From NCBI RefSeq assembly GCF_963855985.1, contig NC_087099.1, forward strand, positions 588,001 to 652,000: 64,000 nucleotides of DNA. Reading direction: 5' to 3'. This document shows, in pieces, positions 46,868 to 58,753 of the stretch. Position 1 is the stretch's first letter; each line of letters starts with the position of its first letter. Source of the DNA: Ostrinia nubilalis (lineage: Eukaryota > Arthropoda > Insecta > Lepidoptera > Crambidae). The notes under the pieces were generated by a model, which saw nothing but the letters and a program-made list of their open reading frames with translations, had not been told where the DNA came from and made no database searches. The translations under genes and the position numbers were made by a program.

Positions 46868-47240
46868 TAGACAAGCAAGCATGCAAACAAGCATGCAAGC
46901 AAGCAGCAAGCATGCAATCAAACAGCAAGCACACAAACATGCAAGCAAGCTGCAAGGAAGCATGTAAGCATGCATGCAAGCAAGGTTGCAAACAAGCAAG
47001 CAAGCAGCAAGCATGCAAGCAAGCAGCAAGCAAGCATGCAAGCAAGCAGCAAGCAGCAAGCAGCAAGCATGCAAGCAAGCAGCAAGCAAGCAGCAAGCAA
47101 GCGGCAAGCAAGCATGCAAGCAAGCAGCAAGGAAGCATGCATGCAATCAAGCAGCAAGCATGCAAGCAAGCAGCAAGCAAGCATGCAAGCAAGCAGCAAG
47201 GAAGCATGCATGCAAGCAAGCAAACATGCAAGCAAGCATT
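46868..47240. repeat. CAAG/CAGCAAG minisatellite
   Basis: About 370 nt built from CAAG, CAGCAAG and CATGCAAG words in irregular order (e.g. AAGCAAGCAGCAAGCATGCA). It is open in several frames on both strands only because the repeat lacks stop triplets. No protein is inferred. Confidence 0.9.
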
Positions 47241-47270
47241 AGGATTGCCTTATCTCCGGCGCTGCGGGAA

Positions 47271-47419
47271 GTGCGGTCCTTCCGCTCTGGCGTAACATAT
47301 ACCCGGCATGCCATGCTCGCTTCCGCAGCTTCGGCTTGCTGGTCGCCTTCGGCGACCAGCCTCAGCCGCTCCAGCTCGCACGGCTGCCGGATATATGTTA
47401 CAGCGAGCGAGGACCGCAC
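47271..47419. repeat. GC-rich imperfect palindrome with a perfect central hairpin
   Basis: The outer arms GTGCGGTCCT / AGGACCGCAC and the middle arms TAACATATACCCGGCA / TGCCGGATATATGTTA mirror each other. The centre GCTGGTCGCC-TTC-GGCGACCAGC (47338-47360) is a perfect 10-bp stem. It is strongly GC-rich in an AT-rich context, directly after the minisatellite. Confidence 0.8.
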
Positions 47420-48075
47420 TCCCTCCGCGCCTCCGGCTTTTAAATTACACTCTAGTATAGGGCAGACTAGTACCACGTGGAAGAGACCACGGCCAGTCGG
47501 GATCTACATAATTCCAGACCAGGCAAGCTTATTGTTGTAAAAGAAATGTGGACTGTATAATATTATGTGCGTTATAATAGATAAGAGGGATTCGAGATCA
47601 AACAGAATGTATTTTCACGAGCTTAAGTTTTCTAAGAGACAGGTCAAAAATTAAGAACAAAAATGACAATGACTCAGAGAATTTAGTTTTTACAAATCTA
47701 CAGGCCGAAAGAGTATAAAGGTGGAAGGAGGATCGTTCGCAACATCACAAATACTTAATAATTTACTCTTCAATGTTGGTTGCTCTTATAGACAATATTT
47801 ATGACTTTAAATTTTATAAATAATTACATTATGTTTATCGTATTTTATTAAAAACAAACTTTAGGAATATAAAAATTATGTTCTTTACATTTATGATTAT
47901 TTAAATTATGGGATTGAAAATTAGAGAAAGTTATTATTATGCCTAAGAAACCATTATGCATTTAGAAAACTATGCATATCAAAGTTTATGCGAAAAAACT
48001 TTATGCAAATACTGTTATGCCAAACTAAATTATGATGAAAAATGTTATGCGTCTGAGAGGGCACCCGTTACAAAT

Positions 48076-50056
48076 CACAACTACCCTACACAAATACCAT
48101 CTAAGGCCTAAGGTATTATTATGAAGCCGACATAGTTAAGAGCTCTTAATTTAATGGTAGATCCTATGTAATTAAAGACCTAGACCCTATTATAGCAGGC
48201 GCTGATAGGTTAATAGTGAAACTAAAGGCTTAATTGGAATCTTCACTTAAATCGGTAAAATTACCCGTATTAAACTGTGTAATACGTGTCATTACTTTAA
48301 ACGATGTACCGAGAGTAGGTTAACTGAATATCACACCGAATGTAAGCGTCATAAATTAAAGTAACACTTAAACGTTTAATTGTGGACAAGCGTGTGCATT
48401 TTAAATTAATTATGTGTCATTAATCTTTATCCAAGAAATATCAGCTGTAAAATCTCGATTACAAAGTTATCGATTTACATTTTTAATGCACTGGTGCAAG
48501 ACTGCGGCCAAAAGTAGAATGATATTAAGGCTTGGTATTTCTGCTAAAGTAGGTATTTCGCGCTGTCAAAATCTGCGCGCGCAATACTTCGCCGAAGACA
48601 GCGCGCCAAAGAGCTCTCGCGGCTACACAGTATAGAAATATGCAGTTTAGAAATACGCAGTTGGTTAGGTTAGGACACTCACAGCACTTTCTAATACAAA
48701 TCATATCCAAGTGATAGAAATTAAAACAACTTTCAAAATTTTTCGGAATATATTTTAGAATCGAATAAATTTAGAATATAACTGCCAAAGTAAACACGGT
48801 TCAAAGAGGCGTGGCGTCACCCGATCTTCCGGGAGTTCCGCGCCGGCTAAAAGAATTTCAAGATTACGTCACCCGACCTATCGGTAGATCCTCGGGAGCT
48901 TGAGCGATTGGAAAAACATTTTATGATCAGTTACTCGTAGTAGCGATTATTTAGAGCTTGGATAATAAATTAAAGTTGTTGCAATTCACGAAACTTTGCA
49001 TGAGGTTAATTACATTAATCAGTACACGCATCAATTTTGTTCAGTCTTTTTTGTTTATTAATAAATAAAAATATCATACTAAAATTGCATACATATTTGT
49101 TTGTATTGGTCTGGGTGTTTTCTTTCCATAATTTATGTATAACGTATGTACGGGGCTCTGTATCGAAAATCACTATGAGCAATGAGCATCACACACGGTT
49201 ACCTGGAGTGCATTACCGCAGCAATTTTTTTATAAATGTTGTGCTTTAGAGAGTCGAGAGTATAGCAGATAATTAGTCCATCGTGAGCAGAAATTTGTCC
49301 ACTAATAGCAAAATTCGTTCAAATTATAGTTTTAAAGTTATTAGGAAAAAACAGATTTTGCTGGGGTAACGTTTCAAACATTACACTGGATTTTTTTTTT
49401 TTTTAAAGTCGTTCTATCCCAGAACCAAATACATGGATAGATAGCTCTTGTTGCGTAGTAATTTGTCCACGAATAGCAAAATTTGTTCGTGTTCCGGTTC
49501 TCAAGTTATTTAGAATTTTGCTGGGGTAATGTTTTGTGATGGCCCAGATCTCGTAAATGGCTCAACGCAGAAGTTTGAAAAAAATACCAATGATAGACCT
49601 TGATATGTCCAAATTAGTTCAAACATTAGTCATTGATTTGAATGATAAACACCAGTGTAATTAAAAGATTTCGAAATTCAGATAAAACGGATTTGTGAGT
49701 AAACCAGTACTCTTACAATCGAATAAAAAGGTGTAGCATGTACCCTTGGTACACCTTTATAACCACAGTAAATATAAATGATGTGGCTTTGCGCAAAATA
49801 TAGATTTCAAGAAATCTAATTTATTTTAACAGTCTTACTTTCGTGGCCGAATACGCGATTCCCTTATAACAAGGGAACATGGCATACAATGGACAAATTA
49901 AAATGTTCCTTGAATAAGCTATCCTGTTAATTTCAGCTTATTACTTATAAGCATACGACTTATAAGAAAGTTATCGAACTGCAAAAAAATATCAGGAATT
50001 CTTCTATAAGCCGACCAAATTATAAAGGTTACAAAAAAGCGACCGTTCCATACATC
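48076..50056. other. Intergenic with a diverged direct repeat
   Basis: AATTTGTCCAC, AATAGCAAAAT and ATTTTGCTGGGGTAA recur in the same order at 49292-49370 and 49460-49530, a period of about 165 nt. A GC-richer patch lies at 48800-48900. No gene was recognised. Confidence 0.4.
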
Positions 50057-51242
50057 AACTCCAGTTTTAAATCCGTTGACATCTGCTGCATCTGCCATCT
50101 TTTTGGTTAGAAGATTCTTCCATCTTGCAGCGTAGACCTTTAGCTACAGACCTTAGACAGTATTTTTGTGAAAATTCTTACGCATGGTGGAGGAAGGGAC
50201 GCTCTAGACACTCAAGTCTACAAGGAGTCACATGAACTCCAGTTTTAAATCCGTTGACATCTGCTGCATCTGCCATCTTTTTGGCTAGAAAATTCTTCTA
50301 TCTTGCAGCTTAGACCACAGAATAAGTAATAGTACAGGTACAGAAGGATTACTCCGCAAGACGATTTAAATAAATGCAAGTCTTGCTACGACGCGATACA
50401 GTGGAATTCAGCTCGCACAGCACTACGTACCTACAATTTTATTCACCTACAAGTTTTGTCTCTTTCTATCGCGTGTCTCTGAACTCTTCTTACGCTGTTA
50501 GGGTTGCTGTCTAGTGAAAAAATAATTAATCTACTTATTTGTAATGAGGTACGTATGTAGGTAAGTAAGTATTACTGTTATTTTAACTTTGTAAAAATAA
50601 CATTTCAAATATACTTAATTAGGATTAAAAAAACTTGTTTTATTACAATGTCTTCATTCATACCTATTTTAACATAAGACAGATAAATTAAACATACTAT
50701 TACAGAAAAAAGAAAAATCCTATACTATCCTAAGAATTTTATTATTGATTACCTACATGGCCAACATACCTTTCAGCATCTTTGAAGCGAAAAAAAAGAT
50801 AAATCCGGTACATTTCTTTTCGAATTTAAACACCCGAACGCCGCACAATATTTCTTTCTCTTTATGTCCATTTTTAAATAATACTTCGATTATAGAATTA
50901 TGTACTACAACTCACGCCAGTGCAGCGTCCTGACAGGCGCGCGCGTGACACTCGACTGATATAATACCCGCCGGCGGGGCGCTTCGCTGTAGGTAATTAT
51001 CGGATGTACCGCGCGGAGTGAGCCAGGCCTGCTTAGACCTTTAGCTACAGACCTTAGACAGTATTTTTGAAACATTCTTACGCATGGTGGAGGAAGGGAC
51101 ACTCTAGAGACTCAAGTCTACAAAGAGTCATATGAACTCCAGTTTTAAATCCGTTGACATCTGCTGCATCTGGCATCTTTTTGGCTAGAAGATTCTTCTA
51201 TCTTACAGCTTAGACCTTTAGCTACAGACCTTAGACAGTATT
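50057..51242. repeat. 177-bp tandem repeat units interrupted by about 720 nt
   Basis: The unit contains GACCTTTAGCTACAGACCTT, CTTACGCATGGTGGAGGAAG, AACTCCAGTTTTAAATCCGT and CATCTTTTTGGCTAGAA. AACTCCAG recurs at 50057 and 50235 (178 nt), and GACCTTTAG at 51036 and 51213 (177 nt). Units are about 90-95% alike by eye. The unrelated, partly GC-rich block 50316-51030 separates the two groups. Confidence 0.85.
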
Positions 51243-52282
51243 TTTTATTATTTATTTGTGTCAGTGTGCTCTTCTAAAGAGTGTAAGACGATTGTATGTA
51301 GGTACTATTAAAATGAAATTTTATCTCATTGGTTTTGTCTCATATTTGAGTACTATGTATCATGAGTAGAGTCTTCGTTTAAAAGGATGCGAACGATTTA
51401 AATTTCAATAGGTAGACAAAATTGATAATTCTTAATTATCAAAAATTTAAGCTTTCTCCAGTAACACTGATATTATTATACTGTGACTCATCAAAGTCAT
51501 CATTGTCAAAAATATTGACAAATCGCGAACTGTCACGGCCAAAAAACTGACACGCGTCCGTCCTCCGTAAGCGCCACCGCGCGACTGATTGAGATTGTCC
51601 AAGCCGTCATGGACGATTTTTTCCACATTTTTTAACATAGTAACTAAATAAGACGCAATATAAAAATTTCATCCGTTAAAAGCCCTCAAGTTATTTCTGA
51701 ACTTTAGTTTAGTAAAAGATTTAGAATCTTAAATCGCTTATTTTAAAAATAAAACCATAAATAGAAAACGAATAGAGGTAACTTTGGGAATTTATTCTAT
51801 CGAGTCAACTTCATCAAATCGTGTTTCCATCCGTTAATAGCCCTCGAAAATATCCTCAACTATGCCCAATAAAAATCTTAGCCTTTAATTTTACTGTTTA
51901 GTACCTCAAAAATGAAAAATGAAAACCTCATTTTCGCCATTTTCTCTGCTACCCGGCCTTAACACTTGAATCACATGCGGTAGGTATAATAAATGAGTTA
52001 ATGTAATAATTTGCCTTATAATAGTCACCAAATGAGAAGTCCAGGGAATGTGGACAAAAACTTGGTTAACGAAGGCAATTTTAAATTGAGAAATTGCAGC
52101 AAACAGGTGTTGCTTAAACGAATAAAACTTTATTCCATTAAAATGGGTAATTCAAAATAAAAGAATGTGGGACTTTTTTGCAAAGTGCCATAAAAATATT
52201 TAAAGAGCTGACAGTTTCATTCACGAGGGTTCTCTACATATTGAAAAGACTGCTCAAGTATGTTCAGCGGAGAAGCATCGGT
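51243..52282. other. Intergenic, nothing recognised
   Basis: No coding frame, repeat or RNA gene is supported in this AT-rich stretch. Confidence 0.35.
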
Positions 52283-52362
52283 ATCGATTTTGTTACATAA
52301 TAATATGTACTTTAGTAATTTTCCTGTTACTAAAGTACATATTATTACGTAACAAAATCGAT
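52283..52362. repeat. Near-perfect 80-nt hairpin
   Basis: ATCGATTTTGTTACATAATA at the left is mirrored by TATTACGTAACAAAATCGAT at the right. The arms are 36 bp with one mismatch and the loop is 8 nt. It could be a tiny MITE or a small-RNA hairpin. Confidence 0.8.
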
Positions 52363-54980
52363 TTACACCAAAATGTCTTCTAAAATTAGATGCATACAAA
52401 AATAAATCTATTAAATGATACTAAATCGTTTCGCAATTCTTACTACAGACCCCTAAATAATAACACTGATTGGGCGCCTAAAGAATCAAGTCCAAAAAGA
52501 GCGGAATGACAACCAGTTGATGGACTTCAACAATATAACAAGTTATTGGGCTTGTTTACTTGTTTACAGCCGGACGGAACTACTAGCCATCAAAGAACAG
52601 GTTTTTGTTTGGCATTTATAAAAAATAAATTAAAGAGAGTTTACCCAAAGGGCTCTTTCAAATTAGAACTTTTGAGTTGGAGGTCAGTTTTATGTTTGCA
52701 GGACCGTACAGTACCTGTTATTCCATGTTTTTTTCCAAAGCAGTTGTCATACGATTTTCCGTGTGCGATCCTGCAAACGGACGACTAACGTTCGGCTCAA
52801 AACGTCTTATCTGAAATAGCCGAGAATAAATAAACGTAGTGAAACTGTTAGACTTAATACTAATTTTAAAATGACCGTGGTGAAATAAAAGTTCAAATAA
52901 GTAATTTAATCCGAACACCAAGAGAATGAAAACAAAGATTCGAAACGATCTGTCATTAAACTTTTGGGTGATCAACACTTTGATGACACTCGTCGTCCCT
53001 TAATGGAGGCACTCGTGAGTGGATTCACTCTCTCCGATCAAACACTTTCTCTGGTCTATTTCCAGTAAAGGATACAATTAAAATAATTCCCTAATCATTC
53101 AGGCGCAAGTAAGGTCTTGTTAAGAGGGCTTAAAAATAGAAACACGATTTACGGGTTTGTAAGATTGTATCTTGAACCTTTTTTAGAAATCTGAAAAATA
53201 TTTTGAAATTAAATAAATATAGGCAGGTAAAAATTGGAATGTAGTTACGATACTGTTTATTAACAACGCAAGTAACGTTTAGTTACTTAGAAAAAAACCT
53301 AAGTATTACTTATTGAAGAAACAATATTTCATTCACGTAAATAAGCAAATATTTTTAACTTCATTGCACAGTTTAATAACATGAAAAATAAGTAAGCACT
53401 GTGACCAACAGTCTTGACAAAATATTCCATTACCTTCTGAAAAACTTAAAAGAATTTAATATTTCGTGCAAACTTTAAACCAGTTTTGCGATATTTAACA
53501 TTTAAATATGGAAATTTTCTTAAGATTACGTGATTCAGATTTTAAAGAGATTACTTTTTGATCATCCCAATTATTAAGAACTAACGTAAAATAGGTTTAC
53601 TTAAATCTAATTTTGTTACGTCGTGGTTAGTTTAAATATTTAAGTAAATATTTAAATTTGTCTCAGTATTAAATTTTTGTGCATTTAAGAAATTGACAAT
53701 GTAATTTTTTGTCAATGAAATAGCTTTATTTTTTATGTACACCATTAGAATCTTTTTTTTGCCAAAGTACTACAATGTTCTTGTTACAAGCACAATGACG
53801 TCATCAAGTCCTGACGGTTGAGGCGTGCTTAGGAAATAAACACAAAGTTGTCGCGAACGCACCGAGCTCACAATGACCTCGTTACGGCCCATTTGGGAGA
53901 AAAAACGGCTTCAGAGGGTTCTCTACACACGTGGAAATAGATTGGTAGAAAAATACAAAAATATTCAAGATTGCTGGAAATAGGAAGAGAAGAAATACAA
54001 TACGGACTAGATACGAAATGTCAAATGTTAATGGAGCTATACTGAATTTTTTCCTTGGATGATCAATAAATTGTTAAAATTCGCTATAATTTTTATAACA
54101 ATCATAACATAAAACTTAAGTTCTACTTAATTATTTGAGAAACACACAACTGATATCAGCCAGAATCTTAATTCAAAAATACTTTGATTTAGCGTTAATA
54201 AAGGTATTTTTCACCTAACTTATCTCTCTCTATGAAATTGATTTTTCATGAAAGTATTTTTAAAAACTTGCAACAGTATTTTATGACATACCAATAGACT
54301 TAAAAATCAATTTCACCATCATGATAATAGTTTTTTTTTGCTTTTGCAATCATCAGATACGAGTATAATGAACTTACAGTATTGCGATAAACAATGATAA
54401 GGAAGCTTAGGCGCCGAGCTTTCTATGACCTTCGATACGCTTTGATATTTACTATCAATATTGATCGAACAAGATAATCGGCCATTGTTGCACAGATTTA
54501 CGAAATATTGTATCAATGTAACTACTATAAGTCTTTGTAGGGAGAAAAAAAATATATGTTAAAGAAAATCGTGGTTTAGAAGTCCTTAATATCATTTACA
54601 GCCGACGAATACTATTAACAAAATGACTGATAACCCAAAAACCGAATATTCTCTTCACGCATTCACGGATGATCAGATTAAAATATCAAGAAAATATTAT
54701 ATCAAAGTTACAACTCTATTTGGAGTTCGACGTGATTTCTGCCAGCATTAATCCAAACTAGCGCCATCAAAGCTCGAACGAAAACTGACAAGATAATTAC
54801 GTGATTATTAGACAGCACTTATTAACCGCGCATAAATTATGCTAATCACGCGTGTGACAGATCTTTGACAGGAAAAAAGGCAGTTAGCAAAAAAATTTCG
54901 CAAACTATGCAAAAAAAGAAAAGCCTCAAGTACACTGCCCAAAATTGTCGCAATCTGGGCCGATCGATTATTTTGAAGCA
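52363..54980. other. Intergenic, nothing recognised
   Basis: About 2.6 kb of AT-rich DNA. The frame at 52546-52788 has no recognised motif. The last few hundred bases are the upstream region of the cuticle protein gene. Confidence 0.35.
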
Positions 54981-55018
54981 TATAAAAAGTTCGCAGCGGA
55001 CTAACTTATCATCAGTTG
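54981..55018 (+). promoter_or_regulatory. TATA box and initiator of the cuticle protein gene
   Basis: TATAAAA lies at 54981-54987 and an arthropod-type initiator TCAGTT at 55012-55017. The 33-nt spacing to the initiator A and the short 5' UTR of about 34 nt to the ATG fit a strong focused promoter. Confidence 0.75.
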
Positions 55019-55047
55019 AGTACAGGACGTCAACAACGATTATTACA

Positions 55048-56560
55048 ATGCAGAAACTTGTGAGTTTAACAATAATTGGGAACATTAAGAACATTAATAA
55101 AATAAATTAATGCAATCTTAGAAATTGAAAAGAAAATTAACCGTAACGTCTTTTCTGTCACAGTCAATAATAATGCATAGCGTATTATTTAAAGCTCTAT
55201 GAATTTTAATAAATTTTCCCTATTTAGAGAGTCCTGGTGCGTCCATAATTTATTTGAACCCGTTGTATCCACTGCAGGACAAAGCCCTAACAACCTTCTT
55301 TCACTTTCCCCGACCTTCACTATGCCAATGATTTTTAATTACTGCACATAATGTATTTTATTACAAAAAGAAAAATATGTAATTTTCATTGTCTTGCTTT
55401 GCGAAGTTACAGACGATCAAATCTTGCAATCATAAAGTTTTGTTCATCTTATTATGATTCATAAAGGGTCTTAAACATTTAAATTCCCAATTCTGATGAA
55501 TGATTTACCATTTGATTAGCGATTTTAGTATCTAAGAAATATATCTAGTAATGTTTCGTTTATAAATCAAGTTTTTTTATTCGCAGATCATCTTCACCGC
55601 CCTTTTGGCTGTGGCCGCCGCCGCCCCCGTGTACATTCTAACCCACGAGCCTCAGAAGTCGACCATCACGCACAGTAGCCAGGTGGTCGACCATGGGAGC
55701 ACCATTGTGCACCACCCTGTGGTCCCAGTGGTCCACGCCACCCCTGTGGTCCACGCTACCCCTGTGGTCCACGCTACCCCTGTGGTCCATGTGTCGGTGC
55801 CGTCTAAGACCACCGTGACTAAGAGCGACCACGTGGTCAACCACGGCTCCACTGTGCACGTGCCGGTGGTACACACACATGAGATCCCTGTTGTGCACGC
55901 CCAAAAGACGACTGGTAAGCCAAAAACGCTAGATTTGTAACTTAATATGTAATTAATTACCTAACAATGTGCCGAATAGATTTGTATTTTCTTTTACATT
56001 TTCTCTAAGTATTCTTTTGCCTCAGTCGACTTAATTAAAATCAGATAAATCAACACCTTTTTATTCTCTAAATGTCTTTTAAAACATACCTACTTTGATC
56101 ATTCGTGTTCAAGTAGCTACATTATTTGTTTCATTAATTAATTTAGCGTTTTAATAAGGGCATACTCAGACAGTATTTTGATGTTGAGATCAACGATTGA
56201 ATGACATAATAAGATGAGATCAAAATATCTTTAACTATACTCAAGCTACGAATCCGCAACTAAAAATAAAATCCGAATAACTTTACGCCACGGAGAACCA
56301 AGAAAATGACCATGTCACTTTGTTTCACAGTAACAAAGAACACCCACTCCATCAATCACGGTTCCACATACGTGCACAGCCCGGTCGTGGTGCACGCCCC
56401 AGTGGTGCATGCCGCCCCAGTGGTCCACACAACACTGGTGCACTCTGCCCCCCTGGTCACCTACAAGACCGGGGACTCCGCTATCTCCCACCAGAGCTCC
56501 ACTGTGCATGAGACCGAGCCCGTACTCAAGTCCTACTCGCTGTACACTTTCCACCACTGA
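55048..56560 (+). CDS. Val/His-rich low-complexity cuticle protein
   Basis: The spliced frame is 55048-55059, 55587-55914 and 56331-56560: 570 nt, 189 residues. Exon 1 encodes only MQKL; exon 2 continues the signal peptide (IIFTALLAVAAAAPVYIL), a layout typical of insect cuticle-protein genes. The mature protein is built from HATPVV / VHAxPVV repeats, with the 15-nt unit CCACGCTACCCCTGTGGT-like repeated about three times (55730-55790), and two motifs of the form HS(I/Q)..HGST. No chitin-binding R&R domain is seen, so it belongs with low-complexity structural cuticle proteins. It is expected to be secreted by epidermis. Introns are GT-AG. AATAAA lies at 56622-56627. Expression is probably moult-stage dependent, by analogy only. 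Confidence 0.9.
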
Positions 56561-56627
56561 TTTGTTTGTTAAAGATTGTTGATTTATTTTTATTGTTATA
56601 ATGATGATTTTTTGTAATGTAAATAAA

Positions 56628-57056
56628 GATTATTGACTGTGTAATTTGTTTCATGTAATTTAGCAGCGCTAACTGCAGTACGTTTAACAAGCGTACAACT
56701 CATAACAATTACAAAACCTTTGATATTATAAGTGAACAATAAAATTTCACAACGCACTTACAAGCTTCACTTAAAAGCAATTACCAGCCTATTCTTACGG
56801 CTGTCTGTCTGTTGAATGTTAAAGGATTACGTTAAAATTTGAGGATTTTAAACGTAGATTATTGTTGGATTTTATTACTCGTAGCACTCGTGGATGTGAA
56901 TGAAGCTAATGGTATTATGTAATAGTTGGGTTAAAGAAAAGTATCGACTTAAAAACCAGAAATTAAAACTAGCTCTTCACATAGAATTTGCTTTCATATA
57001 ATGAATTTTCTTAAAAGCAAAATATTCTTAAGGACAAAATTAATTGTCCATATAAC
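56628..57056. other. Intergenic, nothing recognised
   Basis: 3' flank of the cuticle gene. No feature other than the polyadenylation signal just upstream. Confidence 0.35.
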
Positions 57057-57211
57057 TCGTCGCTTGCCTCTCTAACTGACGTAACTGACATTTTGTAAAA
57101 TTTTCAGGCGATTAGACAGATCGATTCGTCTTGCAAAACTGATTATGATGGTGTAGATAACTCAGTTTCGAAAAAAATGTCAGATACGTCAGTTAGAGAG
57201 GCAAGCGACGA
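57057..57211. mobile_element. MITE with 37-bp inverted repeats
   Basis: TCGTCGCTTGCCTCTCTAAC at the left end is mirrored by GTTAGAGAGGCAAGCGACGA at the right. The arms are almost identical over 37 bp and the total is 155 nt. There is no coding capacity. Confidence 0.85.
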
Positions 57212-57268
57212 ACTGTCATTAGGTAACGTTATAGAATGTCATAAAAACTGATGGAAAAAATAGTAATT

Positions 57269-58753
57269 TTGTCTAATAAACATTAACTACCTCATTAATG
57301 TTTATAGTCCAGTAGAATTAGCTTTTAAATCGGAAATAATTCCTACAAAAGATTTTATTGTTTTAATGGCTTCATTGGTTGCCCATTAAGACTCTCCTAA
57401 GTTTTCGACTTCGACGGAGTTGTGCTTAAGTGGTGGGGGCCCCCGAAAGAGGCATTTTTTCGGTTTTCCGGTTATACCGCGTAAAGGACTTACCCTATCA
57501 AAAAGTCGTCTTCATGACGGTTGAAGGGCACTTAATCCTGCATTGAATAAGACCAAATTCATATGTTTTGGACAAACCGTTCTCGCGCTAAAGTTCGGCA
57601 AAGTAGAAAATATACGTATAATTAATGACCCTCTCCACGTCCAATGGTTTGTTACCCACAGGCTTCCAAGTTTTGAAAAGGGCCACCTCAACCAGTGTAA
57701 CCCTATCAAGGCTTACGAGCTTGATGCGCCTATCCTTGTTCGTCCCAGCCGTTCCTTAACTGCGGTTGCTGCACCTCTTCCTGGCACTCACCTGAACGAC
57801 TCTGTGTTACCTACTGTGGCTGCCCCTCTTCCTTGTATGTATCCTCCTGCATGACTACGTTGCCTAGCCGTATGCCTGGTCTAAGGGTCGACGCCAAAAA
57901 TCAACAACAACAAGTTCATATTAAAACGCTGAAGAGTTTTTTGTTTGTTTGTTTGAACGCGCTAATCTTAAGAATTACTAGTTTGATTGAAATCATTATT
58001 TTTATGTTGAATAGCTCATACATTAAGGAAGGCTATAGCATATATACAATCACTCTACGACTAATAGAGGCGAAGCAGTGAAGAAAAATGTTGCAAGCAC
58101 GGGAAATAGTATTTAAACTATTTTCACTCGTACGAAGTTGATTTTGTGGCGTCGAACCTTGGACCAGGCATATGGCTAAGCAATGAAATCGTACAGGAGG
58201 GTACAATGAAGAGGGGCAGCCACATTAGGTAACACAGAGTCGTTCAGGAGAGTGCCAGGAAGAGGTGCAGCAACCGCAGTTAAGGAACGGCTGGGACGAA
58301 CAAGGATAAGCGAATCAAACTCGTGAGCCTTGTTAGGGTTGCACTGGTTTAGGCGACCCTTTACAAGGCTTGGAAGCATGTGGGTAACAAGCCATTGGAC
58401 GTGGAGAGGGTCATTAATTATACGTATATTTTCTACTTTGCTGAACTTTAGCGCGAGAACGGTTTGTCCAAAACATATGAATTTGGTCTTATTCAATGCA
58501 GGATTAAGTGCCCTTTAACCGTCATGAAGACCACTTTTCGATAGGGTAAGTCCTTTACGCGGTATAACCGTAAAACCGAAAAAACGCCCCTTTCGGGGGC
58601 CCCCACCACTTAAGCACAACTCCGTCGAAGTCGAAAACCTAGGAGAGTCTTAATGGGCAACCAATGAAGCCATTAAAGCAAAAAAATCTTTTGTAGGAAT
58701 TATTTCCGATTTAATCAATTTTTGTGTTTAATTCTACTGGCCTATTAGACAAG
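57269..58753. mobile_element. Foldback-like element with arms of about 600 bp
   Basis: Left (57269-57905) and right (58140-58753) arms are inverted copies. TTGTCTAATA, CCAGTAGAATTA, ATCGGAAATAATTCCTACAA, TTTTCGACTTCGACGGAGTT and TGCCTGGTC occur in mirror order. The loop is about 235 nt. A small palindromic insert (AACATTAACTACC and TCATTAATGTT) sits near the left tip. The arms hold degenerate frames with no clear transposase or RT domain. A solo arm lies at 31414-32147. Confidence 0.85.

Larger units (their letters stand above)
46527..48075. mobile_element. Candidate 1.5-kb non-autonomous element with GCATAA subterminal arrays
   Basis: An exact 11-bp direct repeat CCGTTACAAAT bounds the region (46527-46537 and 48065-48075). 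Inside, the left 230 nt carry at least five GCATAA motifs and the right 140 nt carry at least six TTATGC motifs, so the arrays are inverted. Blocks such as CATAATTTA and GCATAAAGTTTTTT match in mirror order. The first bases GGGTCC and the last GGGCAC are weakly complementary. The middle contains a CAAG-rich minisatellite and a GC-rich hairpin. No transposase is encoded. Confidence 0.6.

Noticed and set aside
46833..47540. Several long overlapping open frames on both strands
   Set aside because: They are produced by a stop-free CAAG-type minisatellite; residues only repeat Q/A/S/K or L/A/C patterns.
50057..51242. CRISPR-like direct repeats
   Set aside because: The repeat unit is 177 bp, head to tail, in an intron-bearing eukaryotic genome; there are no short spacers or cas genes.
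52546..52788. Possible 80-residue protein
   Set aside because: No start context, splice signal, motif or related copy was recognised; it is probably a chance frame.
55638..55904. Antisense open frames over cuticle exon 2
   Set aside because: The GTGGTCCACGC-type repeat is stop-free on both strands; signal peptide, splice sites and TATA box support only the + strand frame.
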